Positions 1 through 11,470 of a stretch of DNA of 64,000 nucleotides are shown piece by piece. Position numbers and translations under genes: made by a program. This DNA is from Effrenium voratum (Eukaryota > Sar > Dinophyceae > Suessiales > Symbiodiniaceae): assembly GCA_963377175.1 (NCBI GenBank), contig CAUJNA010003495.1:500277-564276 (forward strand), given 5' to 3'. The first letter of the stretch is position 1. Every line of letters starts with the position of its first letter. The notes under the pieces were generated by a model that was given only the letters and a program-made list of their open reading frames with translations, was not told where the DNA came from and did not search any database.

Positions 1-9
1 TATGGGGGT

Positions 10-90
10 GTCCCTGGTTTTAGTGGGGATTCATCACTTTTGGAGGGACACCCCCATATTAATCAACAGGGGGTTTGGGTCAACATTAGA
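10..90 (+). repeat. Dispersed element family A, copy 1
   Basis: Begins TCCCTGGTTTTAGTGGGGAT, continues CATCACTTTTGGAGGGACAC and ends GGGTCAACATTA. The same ordered blocks recur at 5764 and 24516. No terminal inverted repeat is evident, and it may extend beyond the left window edge. Confidence 0.65.
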
Positions 91-715
91 GACGACACAC
101 TTGTGCCACATTCGGCTTGCCCCCCCCCCCCCCCCGCTCATGCGGGTCCGGACATCTCCTTGACTCTATTTGCTTTCTTCCTCCATTTTTGCTGCACGCC
201 TTTTTGATTGCATGAGTCAAATCCACTGAGACATTGCTGCCCAGGTACGCTCTGGGGTGGTTCGGATGTTGGGGATAGGCTTGTTTCATTCGGCTGGCGG
301 TGTGAAGTTTGAAGTGCTGAGTGTGCGCTCTGAGTCAGGTGCGCTTATCATTTGGCAGGCATGTGGCCTGTGCTGAGTGTGTCCTCTTGAAAGGGCGTGC
401 TTATCATGCGGCGAGCATGTTCAGTGCTGAGCGTGTGCACCCCAGTAGTTCCGAAACGCACCCTGGTAGTTCTGAATCAGCCCAAAAAGTGTCTGACTCA
501 CGCAAACAAAATATTGACTGCATCGCACAAAATAGTTAATGAAGCGCTCAACTGTAAACTGTATAGTTTTCTGAATCGCGCAAAATATAGTTTTCTGAAA
601 AACACAGAAAATAGTATCTGAAGCGTGCCAAAGATCTGGATCGCGCGCCTGAGTTTCTGAAGCGCCCTGGACAATGAGCTACATGGTTGACGCTGAGCCC
701 AGCTTACCTTCTGAA
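91..715. other. Non-coding, no clear feature
   Basis: Contains a C-run (119-135) and two loose direct repeats around 320-430 (GTGCTGAGTGTG and GTGCGCTTATCAT). At 550-620 are AT-rich repeats of a TATAGTTTTCTGAA motif. Open frames here look like chance. Confidence 0.5.
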
Positions 716-820
716 TGGCCATGGGGTAAAATCCAAATCGGACCCAATCCCCACTAAAATAGACTAAAAAGGGTGGTGCACCTACCCCAAAATGGTACCA
801 TTGGTTTTGACCCACCGCCA
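716..820. mobile_element. MITE-like element, family B
   Basis: A 105-bp unit starting TGGCCATGGGGTAAAATCC and ending GGTTTTGACCCACCGCCA. The ends are imperfect inverted repeats of about 25 bp, with GGTACC next to the right arm and GGACC next to the left. The centre (CACTAAAATAGACTAAAA, GGTGGTGCACCTACCCCAAAA) is shared with copies at 22466 and 39168. Confidence 0.6.
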
Positions 821-1147
821 AATGCGTGGAACTACGCAAGTCTACAGCAAACAAGTCAGTCTCACGTCCGGCTGTTTCCCTCTCTCGCAACATGCGACGC
901 AGCCCGCCTGTAGTGGAACGGCTCGCATTGCTCCGCGAGGCGTCTTGCCTCCGTGCAGAAAGAGAGAAACCACCCGCACCTTCCCGAGCCGTTCGCTCGA
1001 ACAAGCTGCTTTCGTTCTAGGCTCCGATCGTCTCAGCCCCGTCTCACCCGCGCGTTCCGATTTCAACGCGCCCCAAGCCACTCCGAGCCACTCCGAGCCA
1101 CTCCGAGCCCCAAAGCCCCAAAGCCCAACGCGCCCGTCCGACCCTGC

Positions 1148-1177
1148 CTCGCGCTCCAGGTCCGCGCCGCTGAGCAC
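1148..1177 (-). CDS. Candidate further exon of the asparagine-synthetase-like gene
   Basis: A 30-nt phase 0 segment after GAG and before GC, encoding VLSGADLERE, in a local GC-rich island (about 1050-1180). The pattern resembles the acidic helix start after the PP-loop in this family. The island also contains a short CCACTCCGAG tandem repeat at about 1077-1110, which could create coding-like composition. Weak. Confidence 0.25.
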
Positions 1178-1836
1178 CTCTCACGGTTGCAAGACTCCCT
1201 CAGAAACCCCATGGACCCGATGAAACTTCCTGACAGTCTGCCTGGTCCAAAGTCAAGACTGGAAAATCTCTGGAGCCAGAAAATCTGTGCTCAGCCCACA
1301 ACACAAACGCTGAGCAGACCTCGGATGCGGGCTCTATGTCCAATCGGATGGACTTTGGAGTCTGCCGATTTGTGCGGAGCCAATTGCCACAGGGTTCCAT
1401 CAAAAGGCCAAGACTGAGCCGCCAGGCGAAAGGGCAAGTTGTGTTCACAAAACCCAAGCCTTATGAGTTAAGATGAAACTTATTCTGAAAAAAGAAGGAA
1501 GCCAACTGTTTACGAGAACGCCCATGGTTTGTCTCAAAGGGAACCATAGGTTTCGGTGTCCTTGAATATCATCCAAAAAACGAAACCCTGACACAATAAA
1601 AATACACGCCCACATGCGTAGCTTGTCTTTTTTCGGAGTTATTTTTGGGTGCGGATTTATTTTGGGAATTGTTTTTCGTTTTTTTTTTTTTTTTCCGTTT
1701 TTCGGCCAGGCCAGCAAAGTGTCGTATTTTACAGCATGTTCTCGCGAAATTGACGCATTTTACACTAGCCCGTCAACATCCCCCGCATGTCCCACCAACA
1801 TCCCTAGCATCACCCACAAATCGTGTGACGGGGTCA
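1178..1836. other. Non-coding, no clear feature
   Basis: Unique sequence with a poly-T run at about 1680-1694. Open frames on both strands lack the composition of the accepted exons. Confidence 0.4.
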
Positions 1837-2180
1837 AAGAAATGATGATTCAAGTAGGAGGGCATGTCAATCCCTGTAAAAAAATATAAAAAGCAGCGGG
1901 GGGGTTGGGGGCTGCCGCCCACGATGTTGTTTGCAGAAGTGATGATTTGAATAGGGGTGCAATTAAATCTCTGCAAAAAGTCTAAAAAGTAGCGGGGGGG
2001 TTGGGGGGGGCGGCAGCCCCCCCCCATGATGGTCGAAGAATTGATGATTCAACTAGGGGTGCAACCCCCCCATGATGTTCGAAGAATTGATGATTCAACT
2101 AGGGGTGCAACTAATTAAATCTCTGCAGAAAATCTAAAACGTAGCGGGGGGGTTGGGGGGGGCCGGCAGCCCCCCCCATT
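1837..2180. repeat. About 98-bp tandem repeat, 3.5 units, with G-run/C-run hairpins
   Basis: Units begin near 1837, 1936, 2035 (internally deleted) and 2083. Each has GATGATT(C/T)AA(C/G)TAGGGGTGCAA, then TCTCTGCA, then GTAGCGGGGGGGTTGGGG and a C-run. The G-run and C-run in one unit can pair (GGGGGGGC, loop GGCA, GCCCCCCC near 2003-2025). Confidence 0.75.
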
Positions 2181-2219
2181 GATGTCGGAAAAACGCCACC
2201 TGCCGAAGAGGAACTGGGA

Positions 2220-2545
2220 ATGCAGAGGATGCGAAAAGCCGAAAAGCCTAGAAGCCCAGAAGCCGAGAAGCCAAGAAGCCGAAAAGCCAAGAAGCCAAGA
2301 AGCCAAGAAGCCAAGAAGCCAAGAAGCCCAGAAGCCGAGAAGCCGAGAAGCCGAGAAGCCAAGAAGCCAAGAAGCCGAAAAGCCAAGAAGCCAAGAAGCC
2401 GAGAAGCCGAGAAGCCGAGAAGCCGAGAAGCCAAGAAGCCAAGAAGCCGAAAAGCCAAGAAGCCAAGAAGCCGAGAAGCCAAGAAGCCAAGAAGCAAAGA
2501 AGCCAAGAAGCCAAGAAGCCAAGAAGCCAAGAAGCCAAAAGCGAA
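2220..2545. repeat. 8-bp satellite, AAGCC(A/G)AG
   Basis: About 40 units of AAGCCAAG, AAGCCGAG, AAGCCGAA and AAGCCCAG, in places arranged in larger blocks. Because 8 is not a multiple of 3, every frame of both strands stays open (for example KPRSQEA), so the long open frames here are not evidence of a protein. Confidence 0.95.
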
Positions 2546-2759
2546 AAAAAATCCCAAAAAAAAACGAAAAAGATTCCTAAAATAAATACCCCTCCGTTAT
2601 TTTTTGTGCAGTTTTACAGAGAAACCAAAAGCAAAACCGTTGCGCCATTGTGCGAGCCCCCTCAAAAGAGGCACCCATATCCAAAAACGGACCCCACAGT
2701 CCTCCCCTGTCACCGGTGCTCCGAGGGGCGATGACGTTGGTCTCGGTCCAGTTACCGGC

Positions 2760-2792
2760 CCAATGGATGCGCTGCTGCAGCACTTCCATGTC
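2760..2792 (-). CDS. Candidate downstream exon of the asparagine-synthetase-like gene
   Basis: A 33-nt segment, phase 0 to 0, after GAG and before a GC, encoding DMEVLQQRIHW. This resembles the segment that follows the PP-loop in asparagine-synthetase-like proteins (acidic residue, hydrophobics, RI). The open frame continues for about 15 more codons (NWTETNVIAPR), so the 3' limit is uncertain. It would leave a 3.2 kb intron that contains all of the 2.85 to 5.4 kb repeats. Supported only by position, frame and weak similarity. Confidence 0.3.
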
Positions 2793-2839
2793 CTCCCAAA
2801 ATGCACCATTGGACCAGTCCATCACATGGATACACATGT

Positions 2840-4098
2840 GTATATATATATATACAACACTATATGTATGAATGTATCAATGTATGAATGTATGAATGTA
2901 TAAATGTATACATGTATGAACGTATGAATGTATGAATGTATGAGTGTATGTATGAATGTATGTATGTATGTATGTATGAATGTATGAATGTATGAATGTA
3001 TGAATGTATGAATGTATGAATGCATGAATGTATGAATGTATGAATGTATAAATGTATACAAGTATGAACATATGAATGTATGAATGTATGAATGTATGAA
3101 TGTATGAATGTATGAATGTATAAATGTATACATGTATGAACGTATGAATGTATGAATGTATGAATGTATGTATGAATGTATGTATGAATGTATGTATGTA
3201 TGTATGAATGTATGAATGTATGAATGTATGAATGTATGAATGTATGAATATATGAATGTATGAATGTATCAATGTATGAATGTATGAATGTATAAATGTA
3301 TACATGTATGAACGTATGAATGTATGAATGTATGAATGTATGTATGAATGTATGTATGTATGTATGTATGAATGTATGAATGTATGAATGTATGAATGTA
3401 TGAATGTATGAATGTATGAATGTATGAATGTATGAATGTATGAATGTATGAATGTATAAATGTATACATGTATGAACATATGAATGTATGAATGTATGAA
3501 TGTATGAATGTATGAATGTATGCATGAATGAATGAATGAATGAATAAATGAATGAATGAATGAATGAATGAATGAATGAATGAATGTATGAATGTATGAA
3601 TGTATGAATGTATCAATGTATGAATGTATGAATGTATAAATGTATAAATGTATACATGTATGAACGTATGAATGTATGAATGTATGAATGTATGTATGAA
3701 TGTATGTATGAATGTATGTATGTATGTATGTATGAATGTATGAATGTATGAATGTATGAATGTATGAATGTATGAATGTATGAATGTATCAATGTATGAA
3801 TGTATGAATGTATAAATGTATACATGTATGAATGTATGAATGTATGAATGTATGAATGTATGTATGAATGTATGTATGTATGTATGTATGAATGTATGAA
3901 TGTATGAATGTATGAATGTATGAATGTATGAATGTATGAATGTATGAATGTATGAATGTATGAATGTATAAATGTATACATGTATGAATGTATGAATGTA
4001 TGCATGAATGAATGAATGAATGAATAAATGAATGAATGAATGAATGAATGAATGAATCAATGAATCAATCAATCAATGAATCAATAAATTTACGAATA
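2840..4098. repeat. 8-bp satellite TGTATGAA with higher-order structure
   Basis: Mostly TGTATGAA, with interspersed 4-bp TGTA and TGAA slips. A variant block (TATAAATGTATACA(T/A)GTATG) returns at about 2900, 3050, 3121, 3291, 3456, 3640, 3811 and 3967, often followed by the same series of TGTA slips. Two TGAA-only blocks lie at about 3524-3580 and 4003-4050. Its HSYIHTFI open frames are repeat by-products. Confidence 0.95.
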
Positions 4099-4140
4099 AA
4101 TGAATGCATGCATGTATGCATATGTATGTATATGCATGTA

Positions 4141-4195
<55 letters not shown>

Positions 4196-4210
4196 GTGTG
4201 TATGTGTATA

Positions 4211-4247
<37 letters not shown>

Positions 4248-5425
4248 GTATGTACGTACGTCCGTACATACCTATGTATGTATGTATGTATGTATGTATG
4301 TGTGTGTATGTATGTACGCACGTATGTAGGTTTGTATGTATGTACGTATGCATGTATCAAATGTTCAATTTGTATGTATGATTGTATACATGTGTGTATG
4401 TGTGTATGTATGTATGTATGTATGTATGTATGTATGTATGTATGTATGTATGTATGTATGTATGTATGTATGTATGTATTTATGTATGTATGTATGTATG
4501 TATGTATGTATGTATGTATGTATGTATGTATGTGTATGCGTACGCATATGTATAAGAATATGTTGTTGTATATGTTTCTGTATATGACTTGTATATGTAT
4601 GTGTATATGTATATGTGTTGTATATGTTTATGTATATGTTTATGTATATGTTTATGTATATGTATATGTATATGTATATCTATATGTATATATGCATATA
4701 CGTATGTCTATGTAGGCATAATTATGTGTATATATATGTAGGTGTATGTATATGTATGCATATGTATGCATATGTATGTATATGTCTGTGTATGTATGTG
4801 TATGTATGTCTATGTATGTATCTGTATGTATATGTATGTATACTTATTATATGTATGTATATGTATGTGTATGTATGTATATGTATGTATATGTATGTAT
4901 ATGTATGTATATGTATGTATATGTATGTATATGTATGTATATGTATGTATATGTATGTATATGTATGTATACGTATGTATATGTAGTTGTATGTATATGC
5001 ATGTATATGTATATGTATGTATATGTCTGTGAATGTGTGTATACGTGTGTGTATGCATGTATAAATTTTGTCTCTGTATGAGTTTTTGTATATGTATATG
5101 TACATGTAGTGTGCAGTATGTATAGGTATGTGTTTACGTTTATGTGTATGTGTTTGTATCTGTGTATGTATGTATGTATGTATGTATGCATGTATGTATG
5201 CATGTATGCATGAATTCATGAATTCATGCATGCATGTGTGTGTGTGTGTGTGTGCCTGCTTTTTATGCATGTATGTATGTATGTAGGTAGGTAGGTATGT
5301 TTGTATGCATGTATGTACGTACGTAGGTAGGTAGGTATGTATGTGTGTGTGTATGTGTGCGTATGTGTATGTGTGTGTGTATGTGTGCGTATGTGTATGT
5401 GTGTGTGTATGTGTGTGTGTGTCAC
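4099..5425. repeat. Mixed (TATG)n, (TGTATG)n, (TATATG)n and (TG)n microsatellite block
   Basis: Sub-blocks: TGTATG 4137-4255, TATG 4395-4535, TATATG-rich 4580-4690, GTATGTATAT 4840-4990, GTATG/CATG 5160-5235, TG and GTATGTGTGC 5341-5422. It contains no stop-free frame that should be believed. It probably lies inside an intron of the asparagine-synthetase-like gene. Confidence 0.95.
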
Positions 5426-5763
5426 ATAGCATCCAAAGGGACTCCCTGCTCGGAAATGTGATGTCCATCAGCCGTCCCACATGGGTCGCTCAGACCCCCT
5501 TGGGGGGGGTTCGACTTCCGAATCTTAGCGACAGCCACGGCCGAGAAGCCGCATGACGTGCACTGCGACCCAACCCATCCTCCGTGGAATGCACCGTGTA
5601 GGCAAAGTGACTGGTCCTCATGGCGTGATAAGGCCAAACGCAGCAGCAAAAGGCCAACGAAACATCCTTCGAATCTTCCACATGAGCCGTCAACAGTCAT
5701 TGTGCCAAAACAAAGTCAACCATATTTTAGTGAGACCCAGCATTTACTCTGAAAGTGGTAATG

Positions 5764-5860
5764 CTCCCTGGGTTTAGTGGGGAATCATCACTTTTGGTTG
5801 TGAACACCCAACTATTACTAGACTAAACTGGGGTTGGTTAATATGGGGTCAACATTAACT
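5764..5860 (+). repeat. Dispersed element family A, copy 2
   Basis: Shares CCCTGGGTTTAGTGGGGAA, TCATCACTTTTGG and GGGGTCAACATTAA with the copy at 10, with a diverged centre (ACTATTACTAGACTAAACTG). It sits in the probable intron left of the 6002 exon end. Confidence 0.6.
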
Positions 5861-6001
5861 TGGTGAGACCCAGCGTTGACTCTGAGAGTGGGTAACTTGG
5901 TGAGTGCACAGCAAACCATCACGTCCTTCCCTCCACAAGACCTTCGATGCCTGGCTAGGCGTGGCATGCGGCAAGCTCTCGCCGAGTGGCCCATCTTGCA
6001 C

Positions 6002-9000
6002 CAGGGCCACGTGGATGGCGCCGGAGTCGTAGCCCGAGGAGAGGCCGATGAACATGGGATGGATGGCATACTGCACGCGCTGGCGCACCGCCCGGGCAAA
6101 CGCCGCCTGGAAGTCTGTGGTGTCCTGGCACTAAGCGCAAAAAATGCGCGCCCCACAACTCTACGGGGTTGAGTTCCCGTTCTTTTCAAGCATCGTTCCT
6201 TTGAACAACCGGCTGTTTCTTCCGGGCTTTTGTTGGTGGTTTCCTGAAGGGAAGGATCCCTGGAAAGAATGGGGAAGCGTCCCCTAGGAAAACGCGTGTT
6301 GCCGTGGCCCTGCGCTCTGCTCCGCAGTCGAGTCCTGCTTGAATTGCCTCAGGTCGAACTCATGCAAGGCGTGCCGCTCGACTCTCCCGTCATCCAGGTG
6401 GATGATCATGATGGTGTTGGGGTCCACCATGTGCACCTTCCCTGCACAAAACATGCGAGAAAGAAAAAAAGGAAGAAGAAAAAAAACGAATGCGCGATCA
6501 AGGCGCTCTGAACTCCAGAACCCTCAGCACCTCATGCCCCACACCCTAGCGATCCTTGTGGCAGGCCGATCCGCAGCAGCGCGCTGCGGTAGCTCGCCAC
6601 ATGGAAGCCCTGGAAGCCTCGGGATCCAACGTCCACTGGTACGCCTTACCTTGCTAACACGCCCAAACGCGCCCACCAAACAGACCCACTAAACGTGCCC
6701 AGCAAACGCACCCACCAAACCACCGGCTTTTCAGTTGGACTGTTCCCCTCACCCCCTTCCAAAAAGAAGAACTTCCCATGTCGTGCGATGCGAGGCGCTG
6801 GAGAACCACAGCGGCTTGGTGGAGAAGATGTCCGTGGACAGCACCAGCCGGCTCCTGGGGAAGTCCAGCAGCGCCAGCGCGAACTCCCCGTCCAGGAAGC
6901 CTCAAGACTTCAGGGCGAACAAGGTGTGGACCGTGGGGATCGCGTCGGCCCGTGGTTTTCCTTGTTTTTATAGGGGGTGTTGGGGGGTGTTGGGGGGGGA
7001 GGGGGCTGGGAGGGAAGAAGAGATCTTTCTTTCAGCCTTCAGCCTTCAAGAACATGCCGCCGGGTCGCTACCCGTCGGTCCTTTTTTAACAGAATTTGCG
7101 TTTCGCCTAGCGTTTTTACTCGTTTTCAACAGCAAAAAGCGCTTCCCGCGCACGGTCGTTCTAGCGTTACCATTTATTGAAAACGTTGGCAGGCGTGAGG
7201 AATCAGGCACCTCGGTTTCGCGTTTTTTTTGGTCTTGCTACGAAGCCTTTCTTGAATGCTGCGTATGGGAATGTTTTTGGCCGCCGCCAGCTTCTGTGGT
7301 CCAAAAACACAGATTTCTGGGGACCCAACATGTTTCGGGTTTTTGACGTTTTTTTTGCCCCTGATTTAGCAGCGAGTCCATGGTCACGGACATGGCTTCC
7401 GCGAACGAAGCACCAGGGCCCAAGTAGCCACACAAAAAAAGCTGCCGGGTGCTGGCGCAAATCATCAGCGAACGACTGGCTCGTGCCGTGAACATAATGC
7501 TGACCATGTGCTGGAAGGGATCACTTGGGCGGGGGTGCTGACCATGTGTTGGAAGGGATCACTCGCTTGCGAAGAGTGCGAAACATGGGAGTGTGTAAAA
7601 CGTGGGTTTTGCACAAGAGTGCGAAACATGGGAGTGTGTAAAACGCGGGTTTTGCACTGACAGTTTCCGACCCGACTGCAAGAACATACTTTTGAAAGTT
7701 GTTCACTCCCCCACCCCATTTTTCGAAGACAAGCCTCGTCCTCAAAGAAAAAAGGGAAGGGCCAAGGAATCCGTCGGCTGTCGTCTGTGACTTTCTGCGA
7801 AGCGCTGCATCTTTGCCACACAAAGTCGCCAATTGCCCGAGTCGCAAGTTTCGGCCCATCTGGTGAGGGATGTGAAGACACCCGCAAATGCGAAAGTTAC
7901 CCGCAATGAGCGTGTGAAAAGTGCTTCGTCCCTGTTTGAATTGCTATTTTTGAGGACAAATTTCTCAAAGATCTTGCAATTCACCTCGTGGGAAGCTGAA
8001 AATCCTCCACGCAAGACCACCCGTTTTCTGCGGAAACGAAACCAAAAGGCCGTCAACCTTCGCTCCACCCCAACAAAAAACAAAACTTGCTGGTTCCCAG
8101 GCAATTTGTCTGAATGACCCCAAAAAGGCCATCCACCTGGTGCTCTCCTTGTTTCGGGGCATCCAACCCCCCCGGGCCCTCGGGCCCCCGGGCCCCCGCA
8201 AAGCCGAGCCGAGGGGCGCGGGAACAAAGCGCCCCGCTCAAGGTACAGCGGCAGCAGGGCCTCCCCGTCGCTCTTGGCGCTGGGCAAAAGCGAGCGGAAG
8301 TTGTAGATCTCCCCGTTGTAGACCAACACCTCGCAGAATTTGCGGTTGCGGTTCTGACATCCCTTCAAGGAGCCAACAAGAGGCCAACACCAGGTGTCCC
8401 CGATTTTTCTCAGGGAACCAATTTCTGAGGGAAACCTGGATCTTTCGGGCAGGGGACAAAAGACAAAGAAAACCAGTCACACCGAGAAGAAATGGAAGAC
8501 GAAGAAACACGGCAAACCCCCCCCCCCCCACCAGTTCAGGGGGTTCCTGGAGTTCCCCTCAGTTGATCAATTTGCTGGTGGGGTCCATTGAAAGGATCGC
8601 CACTTTCGGAGGTTCCCACTTCGGAAAAAGAAAAAGAACTGGAACAAAAAAGGTGTGTCGCTGTTTGAGGGTGACCCAAAAAAAATGTGTCGTTTCCTTG
8701 TTGCTGCCTCGTTAAAACCACAAAAAGGGGGTGCCCTCCAAAAAAAAAGACACACCCGGATGTTGAATGTTGAGGGACCCTTTTAGTGGACATCATGGGA
8801 CCAACCAGCAGGAGAGGATTCCCCCCAAAAACAAAACATATCCCCATTGAACGCAGAACAAAGAAGTTCCTTGTGATGCGATGTCAACCCAAGGTGGGGT
8901 TTCCGGCTTCCCCCCGCGACTCGTGGAGTCCAGAAGCCTGGGACTTTTCACTTTTGGGATGGCTGCTGGTCCTTTGCGTCCGAACTCGGCGGTCAGGTCT

Positions 9001-9671
9001 TAACCAAACCTGGCATTCCTCTTTCAGCAGAGCTATGCGCAGACAAGCCTGATGCGAACAGCCGGCGCGGCTTCTTTCGGAGGACCCTCTTCAATGTGAA
9101 CCCTTCGACTTTTTTCTGTTCGGGAACTGGCCAGCCCAAGAGAGGGGAGGCCACACCCAACTCGCGCCGAAGGCGACCGCCCGCGCCTGGCCATCGGCGG
9201 TGGTGAAGGGCTGTGGCACGCGCTCGCCTCGGGGCCAGCGAGGCGCTTTTGCGACGGGACGGGACTGATGCGAGGCGAGCAGAAACCCTCAGAAACGTCT
9301 GCATGGCACAGAGATTCATCACCCCTCAGGCCGCCAGCACCCCCTCCCAGCAACTTGGGACGTGCGCTGCACGGCCAAGGAAAGATAGACTCCTCTTCCG
9401 AAACAAGTAGTTTTTTGCCTTGCGGAAGAGCTATCCTTCCACTGGAGCCTCAAATCGCGAGCTTTGCTCGCAACGCAGCTGCCGAACCAGGCCCCAGGCC
9501 CTCCCAAGTGAGCTTTAGAAACGAGGCGCCGGTCATGTGGAGCAAGTTGTGGACAAATGTGAAGTTGTGAAGGTTGACTCGTGTCGTAAGGTCTGGCCCC
9601 CTGGGCCGCATGAAGAAGTTCACATAGGTCAGATTCGACAGGAGCCAGCTGCTGACGAGGAAGGAGCACAT
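6002..9671 (-). CDS. Asparagine-synthetase-like protein (class II glutaminase + PP-loop domain), 5' part
   Basis: Minus-strand exons with consistent phase: 9671-9530, 9227-9187, 8329-8233, 6900-6799, 6441-6335 and 6124-6002. The ATG at 9671 is chosen because it puts Cys at residue 2 (MCSFL), the glutaminase nucleophile once Met is removed. Then follow RPRGPDLTTR (RGPD motif), FVHNLLHMTG, PQPFTTADGQ, VLVYNGEIYNF (the class hallmark), KSDGEALLPLYLERG, FLDGEFALALLD and STDIFSTKPLWFS, closing the amidotransferase domain. The next exons give DDGRVERHALHEFDLRQFKQ, then DTTDFQAAFARAV and FIGLSSGYDSGAI. The last replaces the usual SGGLDSS ATP-binding loop with SSGYDSG. Known role of the family: glutamine-dependent amidation through an adenylate; the real substrate here is open. 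The 6335 donor is GA inside a CAGGAC repeat. The ATPase domain continues below 6.0 kb. Confidence 0.8.
7499..7657. repeat. Two adjacent short tandem duplications in an intron
   Basis: First pair: TGCTGACCATGTG(C/T)TGGAAGG repeated with a spacing of about 37 bp (7499-7561). Second pair: AGTGCGAAACATGGGAGTGT followed by GTAAAACG(T/C)GGGTTTTGCAC, 42-bp period, two copies (7573-7657). Both lie in the 8233-6900 intron of the asparagine-synthetase-like gene. Confidence 0.75.
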
Positions 9672-10127
9672 GGCGCAAACGGCCGAAACCCGGCTCTACA
9701 AAGGGCTACTGGTAGACTTGGGATGTCCCTTGCAACATGTTACACATCGCTGGAGCAAATAAAAAATCACTGAACAAAAAAAATCAACTATCCAAAAAAT
9801 AACGTTTACATAATAAAAAAACAACGCTGTGCGCTCCGTGTGGTTGCTGTGGCCTCCGGCTCAATGCACCTGCTGCTGAGGTCTTTTTGGGGTGCAAAAC
9901 CACAGCGAGCTGCCCCGCAACGAGTCTTCCAAGCTTTTCCCCCGAAATGTGCGCCCTGCAGGAACACAAGTTTCAGCCCTCTTGAGCCTTGGGAAATGGT
10001 TCGAGGCGTCTTTCGTGCAACGCACAAAGCACTCGGCAAGGTGGACCCCTTGGGCTTCGGCCCGGATGATCAAACAAAGGGACCCTGTTCATCGTAGTTC
10101 CCTGGCCTCTGCAATGCAACAAATAAG

Positions 10128-10187
10128 TGTATATATACATATATATATATTATATATAGATAAGGTAAAAACTAACAAAACAACTAG

Positions 10188-10218
<31 letters not shown>

Positions 10219-10222
10219 CACG
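10128..10222. repeat. (TA)n microsatellite pair
   Basis: Two TATATA tracts separated by a unique stretch of about 40 bp. Similar TA islands lie at 18105-18180, 22803-22890, 25907-25936, 27285-27352, 29262-29290 and 39885-40005. Confidence 0.85.
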
Positions 10223-11274
10223 CATAGATACACATATTGAAAGGGTGTCTTGTGTTCATCAAGAAAAGCCAGCGTGAACAAGCCATGTTGCCAGTCTCCT
10301 CTGACTCTGTCCCTGCCACCAGCAGGGCACCTGGGCAGGACGCTCTCCGCATCTTGCAGCTTCCGGTACATTTGTTCAGCATATCCCCAAGATCCTGAAA
10401 GAAGATCGCTCCGTATTTGTGTTTTAAGTCTCCTGCGCTTTCTTGAAGTTGGACCCCCCCTTGTTTGAAAGGGAAGCGCAAAAAAAAGAATGCAAAATAC
10501 CAGGGGAACAAATCAAGCCAATAGAATTTTCAGGGGAAGAGTTGCCCCCCCTTTTTCCTTCGCTTTCCTTCCCTTCTCGCCCTCGCCATCCGGGCCCCGC
10601 GCCCAGCGCGCTCACGGAGGCCGCAGACGCCCTCCAGCGGCGCAGCGCCAAGCGCGCCTCATCCGTCGCTCGCTCGCTCGGCGAGGCTTGGAGCCCTCAT
10701 GGCGAGCGTGGCGAGCGGCCCTGGAAAAGCCACCAACAAAAAACCACAGGGGTACAACCCCTGGGGAGTGTCAATTGTGTCTTAGGGGTGCAACACCCCG
10801 AAAAAAACCAAAAGACACTTTTCAGGGGTTAAAAATGTTTAGGCAGCGCCCATGCTTTTGGGCCCCGGGTTTTTTGGCAACCCTTTGGGGTCCGGTTTTT
10901 CGGTCGCCGAGAAGCGGGTGGCCGTTTTTTTGGGTTGCCTTTTTGGCTTGTAAGACTGGCTTTTGTTTCTGGACTTTTTTGAAGGGATGTGTGGAAATTG
11001 GTCGCCTTTTCCTTCTCTTGATGCAAATAAACTCTGCGCTTGGTGCACCAATTATGGTTGTGCCGGTTGGGATTGTCACAGACTCATGTGAATCTGTGGA
11101 CCAACGCCCGAGGCCCAGCAGCAGCATGTTGCGGCCAGCGTTTCCGCCAACTTTCTTGCTTCACTTGCCATGGTCATCACATCCTTTACCTTTTACGAGC
11201 CAAGCGCGCGTCATTTGCTTTCATCGCGCGAAGGCATGTGGGGGTTGGTCAATCTTCCTGATGGGCAACACTTC

Positions 11275-11470
11275 CCATGTCAGTCGAAATATCAACTCGT
11301 TTTGGTGGTTCCCATGGTCATTCCATTTATCACGGATCTTTTGATCAGCCAAATCCCATCTTGGTGGTTCCAAAGATCATCCCATACGGCTCTGTTGCAT
11401 CAACCAAATCCCATGTGCAATATCCCTTAGTGGTGGTTCCTATGGTCATCCCATGTACCACACATCTTTT
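11275..11470. repeat. Degenerate 70-80 bp repeat, TGGTGGTTCCCATGGTCAT core
   Basis: Three cores (GGTGGTTCCCATGGTCATTC, GGTGGTTCCAAAGATCATCC, GGTGGTTCCTATGGTCATCC), each followed by CCAT and an ATCTTTTG(A/C)T-like tail in two of them. A related stretch with TCACGGACCTTCTGATCAAA lies at about 28655-28745. Confidence 0.55.

Noticed and set aside
2115..5480. Long open frames made of KPRSQEA, HSYIHTFI and MYVCMYVC repeats
   Set aside because: Simple repeats with periods of 4, 6 or 8 bp leave all frames open; composition is uniform and no non-repeat protein sequence is attached.
9530..9671. First read as a TM-containing exon of the membrane-protein gene
   Set aside because: RGPDLTT, FVHNLLHMTG and Cys at residue 2 match the glutaminase start of asparagine-synthetase-like proteins, and phases join to 9227; the hydrophobic run is the first strand of that domain.
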